From an uncultured Collinsella sp. (lineage in GTDB: Bacteria; Actinomycetota; Coriobacteriia; Coriobacteriales; Coriobacteriaceae), in NCBI GenBank assembly GCA_905197585.1, contig CAJJZO010000071.1:1-8400 (forward strand): 8,400 bases of DNA. The letters run 5' to 3'. Below the pieces are notes generated by a model. That model was not told the origin of the DNA. It saw only the letters and a list, made by a program, of their open reading frames with translations, and did not search any database. Positions 6,371 to 8,400 of the stretch are shown here, piece after piece. The position numbers and the translations under genes were made by a program. The number at the start of each line of letters is the position of its first letter. Within the stretch, counting starts at the first letter, position 1.

Positions 6371-7762
6371 TTATCTCCGCTCGCACATCTCGGCAAACGA
6401 AATCAGCTTGGCATCTCCCCTGCTCGCCGCAGCTTCCTGACATCCTTGCGTAAAGCCTCGCTTCGAGAAGATCGCATAGCTTTTGTGCTGCCGCCTAAAG
6501 AGCTCGCTTCGATGCACGAGCTTTTGCAGCACGTCTTCGCCCACCGGTTCATTGCGCCATTTGCATTCCGCAAACAGCGCAGTGCCCTCGCCATCGTCAA
6601 CAATCAAGTCGATTTCTTCCTGCGTATGCGTGCGATTATCCGTCCCCCACCAGCGCCCAACGCTTGCCGGAACCACATCAAGCTGGCCCGCCCGCGCGAG
6701 TTCGTACACGTATTGTCTGCATATAATCTCAAAGACCGTACCCATATAATCCGATACGTGCGGCTCAATGCGCTCATACGCCATCTCGGCCATATCGTTT
6801 TGAATCAGCCCGATGTTCTGCGGAACAAACTTGTACCAGAACCTAAACATCTGGTCGCTCAGCAGATACACGGCTCGCTTATTGCTCGTCTCGTTTAGGG
6901 GCAGCTCGCGCTCGACAATCCCAAGCGACGCCAGCTTATCCACATAGCTCTTTACGTTGCTCGCAGGGATTCCCGTAGAGCTCGCAATCTCCGAGATCTT
7001 CGAGCGCCCCTGGGCAATTGCTTGCACGATCGCATCATATTGCTCGGGATTGCGGCACTCCTGCAATAGCAGGTTACTCGGCTCCTCAAAGAGATAGCCC
7101 GTAGGAGTAAGAAAAAGACGTTTGATGTTGTCCTTGAGCGGTGCGGCAGGATCGACTTTCTCGATATATGCAGGAATGCCACCCGTCATGCCATAGCAAA
7201 CTGCAGCGTCTTCGCGACCCATGCTCTGCCACAGGCCGAGGGTCGTCATAAAATCGAGCGGCATGATCTTAAACTGGGCCGTACGCCTACCGTATAGCGG
7301 ACTCTCGTAGCCCAACACCTGCTCTTCCATAAACGAAAGCGACGACCCGCACAGGATAAGCATAAGCTTGGTCTCTTTGTACAAGTGATCGATCTTGTCT
7401 TGCAGCAACGAGCTGATCTCGGGATTCGATTGGGCGAGATAAGGATACTCGTCGATCACGACAATCAAACGTTCCGTACGAGCCATGGTAGCCAATGCAT
7501 CGAACGCCTCGTCAAAACTACGAAACGACACGCCAGCAACACCAACGGAGCCCGCAAGTATCGCCTGGCTAAAGCCATGCAGGTTTGCCTCTGCATTGGT
7601 GCGACGAGCTTGAAAGTAAATAGCCTTCTTGCCTTGGATAAACTCTGTGATAAGACGCGTTTTGCCCACGCGACGGCGGCCGTAAATCACAGGCATCTCA
7701 AAGGAGCCCGTGCCATACAGTCGATTGAGCTCGGACATTTCCGCCGTTCTTCCGATAAACAT
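6371..7762 (-). CDS. ATPase_2/DUF234-type ATPase with winged helix and C-terminal nuclease-like domain
   Basis: This is a 463-residue protein of the COG1672 type. Walker A is YGRRRVGKT (27-35) and Walker B is LIVVIDEYPYL (99-109, Asp104-Glu105); LILCGSS (135-141) follows. GGIPAYI (194-200) is typical of the lid region. A winged-helix segment spans about 241-300 (KISEIASSTGIPASNVKSYV). The DUF234 part has GRWWG (369-373) and then a PD-(D/E)xK-like set: Asp385 in EEIDLIV and Glu399/Lys401 in FAECKW. The ATG at 7762 follows AAGGAAGG (7778-7771) by 8 bases, which decides against the out-of-frame ATG at 7770. Function in the family is not established; predicted activities are ATP hydrolysis and DNA binding or cleavage. 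It lies 185 bases upstream of the second ATPase gene on the same strand, with no terminator visible between, so read-through is possible. A perfect inverted repeat covers its promoter region. Confidence 0.9.
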   Translation of the reverse strand: MFIGRTAEMSELNRLYGTGSFEMPVIYGRRRVGKTRLITEFIQGKKAIYFQARRTNAEANLHGFSQAILAGSVGVAGVSFRSFDEAFDALATMARTERLIVVIDEYPYLAQSNPEISSLLQDKIDHLYKETKLMLILCGSSLSFMEEQVLGYESPLYGRRTAQFKIMPLDFMTTLGLWQSMGREDAAVCYGMTGGIPAYIEKVDPAAPLKDNIKRLFLTPTGYLFEEPSNLLLQECRNPEQYDAIVQAIAQGRSKISEIASSTGIPASNVKSYVDKLASLGIVERELPLNETSNKRAVYLLSDQMFRFWYKFVPQNIGLIQNDMAEMAYERIEPHVSDYMGTVFEIICRQYVYELARAGQLDVVPASVGRWWGTDNRTHTQEEIDLIVDDGEGTALFAECKWRNEPVGEDVLQKLVHRSELFRRQHKSYAIFSKRGFTQGCQEAAASRGDAKLISFAEMCERR

Positions 7763-7777
7763 AGGGCCATCCTTCCT

Positions 7778-7833
7778 TTACGTTATAGCTAGCTATATTA
7801 TACCTTCCTATAATATAGCTAGCTATAACGTAA
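7778..7833. promoter_or_regulatory. Perfect 25-bp inverted repeat with nested palindromes (likely operator)
   Basis: Two perfectly complementary 25-base arms (7778-7802 and 7809-7833) flank the 6-base loop CCTTCC. Each arm contains the 14-base palindrome TATAGCTAGCTATA (7784-7797 and 7814-7827), with centres 30 bases apart, about three helical turns. The structure starts at the ribosome site of the ATPase gene. There is no T run in a suitable place, so an operator bound by a dimer pair, or a cruciform, is likelier than a terminator. Confidence 0.85.
7797..7825 (-). promoter_or_regulatory. Possible promoter of the DUF234-type ATPase gene
   Basis: The minus strand has a perfect TATAAT at 7802-7797. 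The hexamer 17 bases upstream (7825-7820) is TAGCTA, a poor -35. Transcription would start near 7790, giving a leader of about 27 bases that includes the ribosome site. Because of the dyad, the plus strand has the same TATAAT at 7809-7814, facing right. Confidence 0.4.
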
Positions 7834-7886
7834 TTCGATAAGCGGCGCACGCAAAAGGGTCGGTACACCACCGCACGTGGACCGTT

Positions 7887-8186
7887 CCGGAAAATGTATC
7901 CCGTTCTGGAGCCAAAAACTGGGCCGTAGTTTCCGCCAAGCATGCCATCCGGAAAGCGCGTCCCGTTCTGAGCCTGAATTCTGGGATGCGGTTTCCGCTG
8001 AAACTTCTACCGGAAAACGAATCCCATTCTGAGCGTCGAATCCGGGGCGTAGTTTCCGCATGCGGCCTTGTTAGGAAAGCATGTCCCACTCTGAGCGCAG
8101 GCAAATCCCGGGATGCAATTTCCGGTTGAGGGCTGTCCGGAAAGCGCGTCCCGTTCTGAGTGGCAATTCCGGGACACAGTTTCCGC
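7887..8186. repeat. Tandem array of five 50-bp dyad-symmetric repeats
   Basis: Units lie at 7887-7936, 7949-7998, 8010-8059, 8072-8125 and 8137-8186. Spacers are 11 or 12 bases, giving a period of 61-65. Each unit begins GGAAA-N5-TCCC after two outer bases and ends GGG-N6-TTTCC before G(C/G), so the ends pair with each other. Four of five have CTGAG in the centre. The 5-base cores inside the arms vary a great deal. The fourth unit has a 4-base insertion and lacks the leading CC. Minus-strand open frames across this array encode only repeated peptides and are not called. Confidence 0.85.
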
Positions 8187-8194
8187 AGATACAA

Positions 8195-8400
8195 GGCGAC
8201 AGTCCGCCGCCCTTATCACATACCTTCAAATATGCGATCAAGAAACACAAAACAGCAGATAGAATGCTCTTTTTCAAAAAGTACACGTCCCGAAACTTAC
8301 CAAGACTTCATATCTAGCTACCGTTCAAGGTCGCCGATTACCGCTCACCGATTCGGATGTAAAAATGTCGCCGAAAACAGGCCATCTACCTGCATGGTTA
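8195..8400. other. Right-hand end without a gene; CACCGATT-like motifs
   Basis: I see no coding frame of quality here. CGCCGATT (8332-8339), CACCGATT (8346-8353) and CGCCGAAA (8369-8376) are near-copies spaced 14 and 23 bases apart. CTTTTTCAAAAAG at 8269-8281 is a short symmetric AT run with no usable loop. Confidence 0.4.

Noticed and set aside
6236..6898. 220-codon plus-strand frame across the 23-bp array and the end of the DUF234-type ATPase gene
   Set aside because: It begins in non-coding repeats whose period is not a multiple of three and then runs antisense to a well-supported gene.
7778..7833. Rho-independent terminator
   Set aside because: The stem is AT-rich and no T run follows in either direction. 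It lies upstream of the only adjacent gene, overlapping its promoter.
7887..8186. CRISPR array
   Set aside because: Repeat units are diverged, not identical, and the intervals of 11-12 bases are far too short for spacers. No cas gene is present.
7887..8186. Integron attC sites
   Set aside because: The units have dyad symmetry, but there are no gene cassettes between them and no integrase in the window.
7823..8194. Overlapping minus-strand open frames of 70-123 codons
   Set aside because: They only translate the 50-bp dyad array into repeated peptides in shifting frames. They have no ribosome sites and are artefacts of the repeat.

Overview
The window looks like an accessory, gene-sparse part of a moderately high-GC Gram-positive chromosome. 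My best guess is a gut or oral actinobacterium of the Coriobacteriia (Collinsella/Olsenella type). The reasons are G/C-rich third codon positions in the main genes, purine-rich Shine-Dalgarno sites, an LPXTG-like sorting signal of the LAxTG kind (LAATG), and the style of the two ATPase/nuclease genes. The taxonomic call is inference from general appearance, not a database match.

Layout, left to right. Positions 2-118 look like the last 38 codons of a very GC-rich gene that runs off the left edge. It contains an 11-G tract, after which base composition drops abruptly. Positions 119-425 hold no confident gene. A secreted, sortase-anchored surface protein of 604 residues, with three 131-residue repeats, occupies 426-2240. 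A 411-residue protein of unknown function follows at 2423-3658. It converges on a DEDDh-type 3'-5' exonuclease gene on the minus strand (3700-4434). Related imperfect direct repeats lie on either side of the exonuclease gene.

From 4597 to 7762 everything supported is on the minus strand. Read in the direction of transcription, there is an ATPase_2/DUF234-type ATPase (7762-6371), a five-box array of 23-bp repeats, an AAA_14/DUF4143-type ATPase (6185-4890), a possible 29-codon open frame, and a hairpin-plus-T-run terminator. Both ATPases carry P-loop motifs at the N-terminus and a restriction-endonuclease-like D...ExK motif at the C-terminus. Each has a conspicuous repeat structure in front of it: the 23-bp array for one, and a perfect 25-bp inverted repeat built on nested TATAGCTAGCTATA palindromes for the other.

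Upstream of the second ATPase, 7887-8186 is a tandem array of five diverged 50-bp dyad-symmetric units with 11-12 bp spacers. The right end (8195-8400) has no gene, only some CACCGATT-like motifs. The genes do not form one obvious pathway. The most coherent unit is 4597-8186: two ATPase-nuclease genes of families with no settled function, each tied to its own cis-acting repeats. The claim worth testing is that these repeats are the operators or recognition sites of the proteins encoded next to them.
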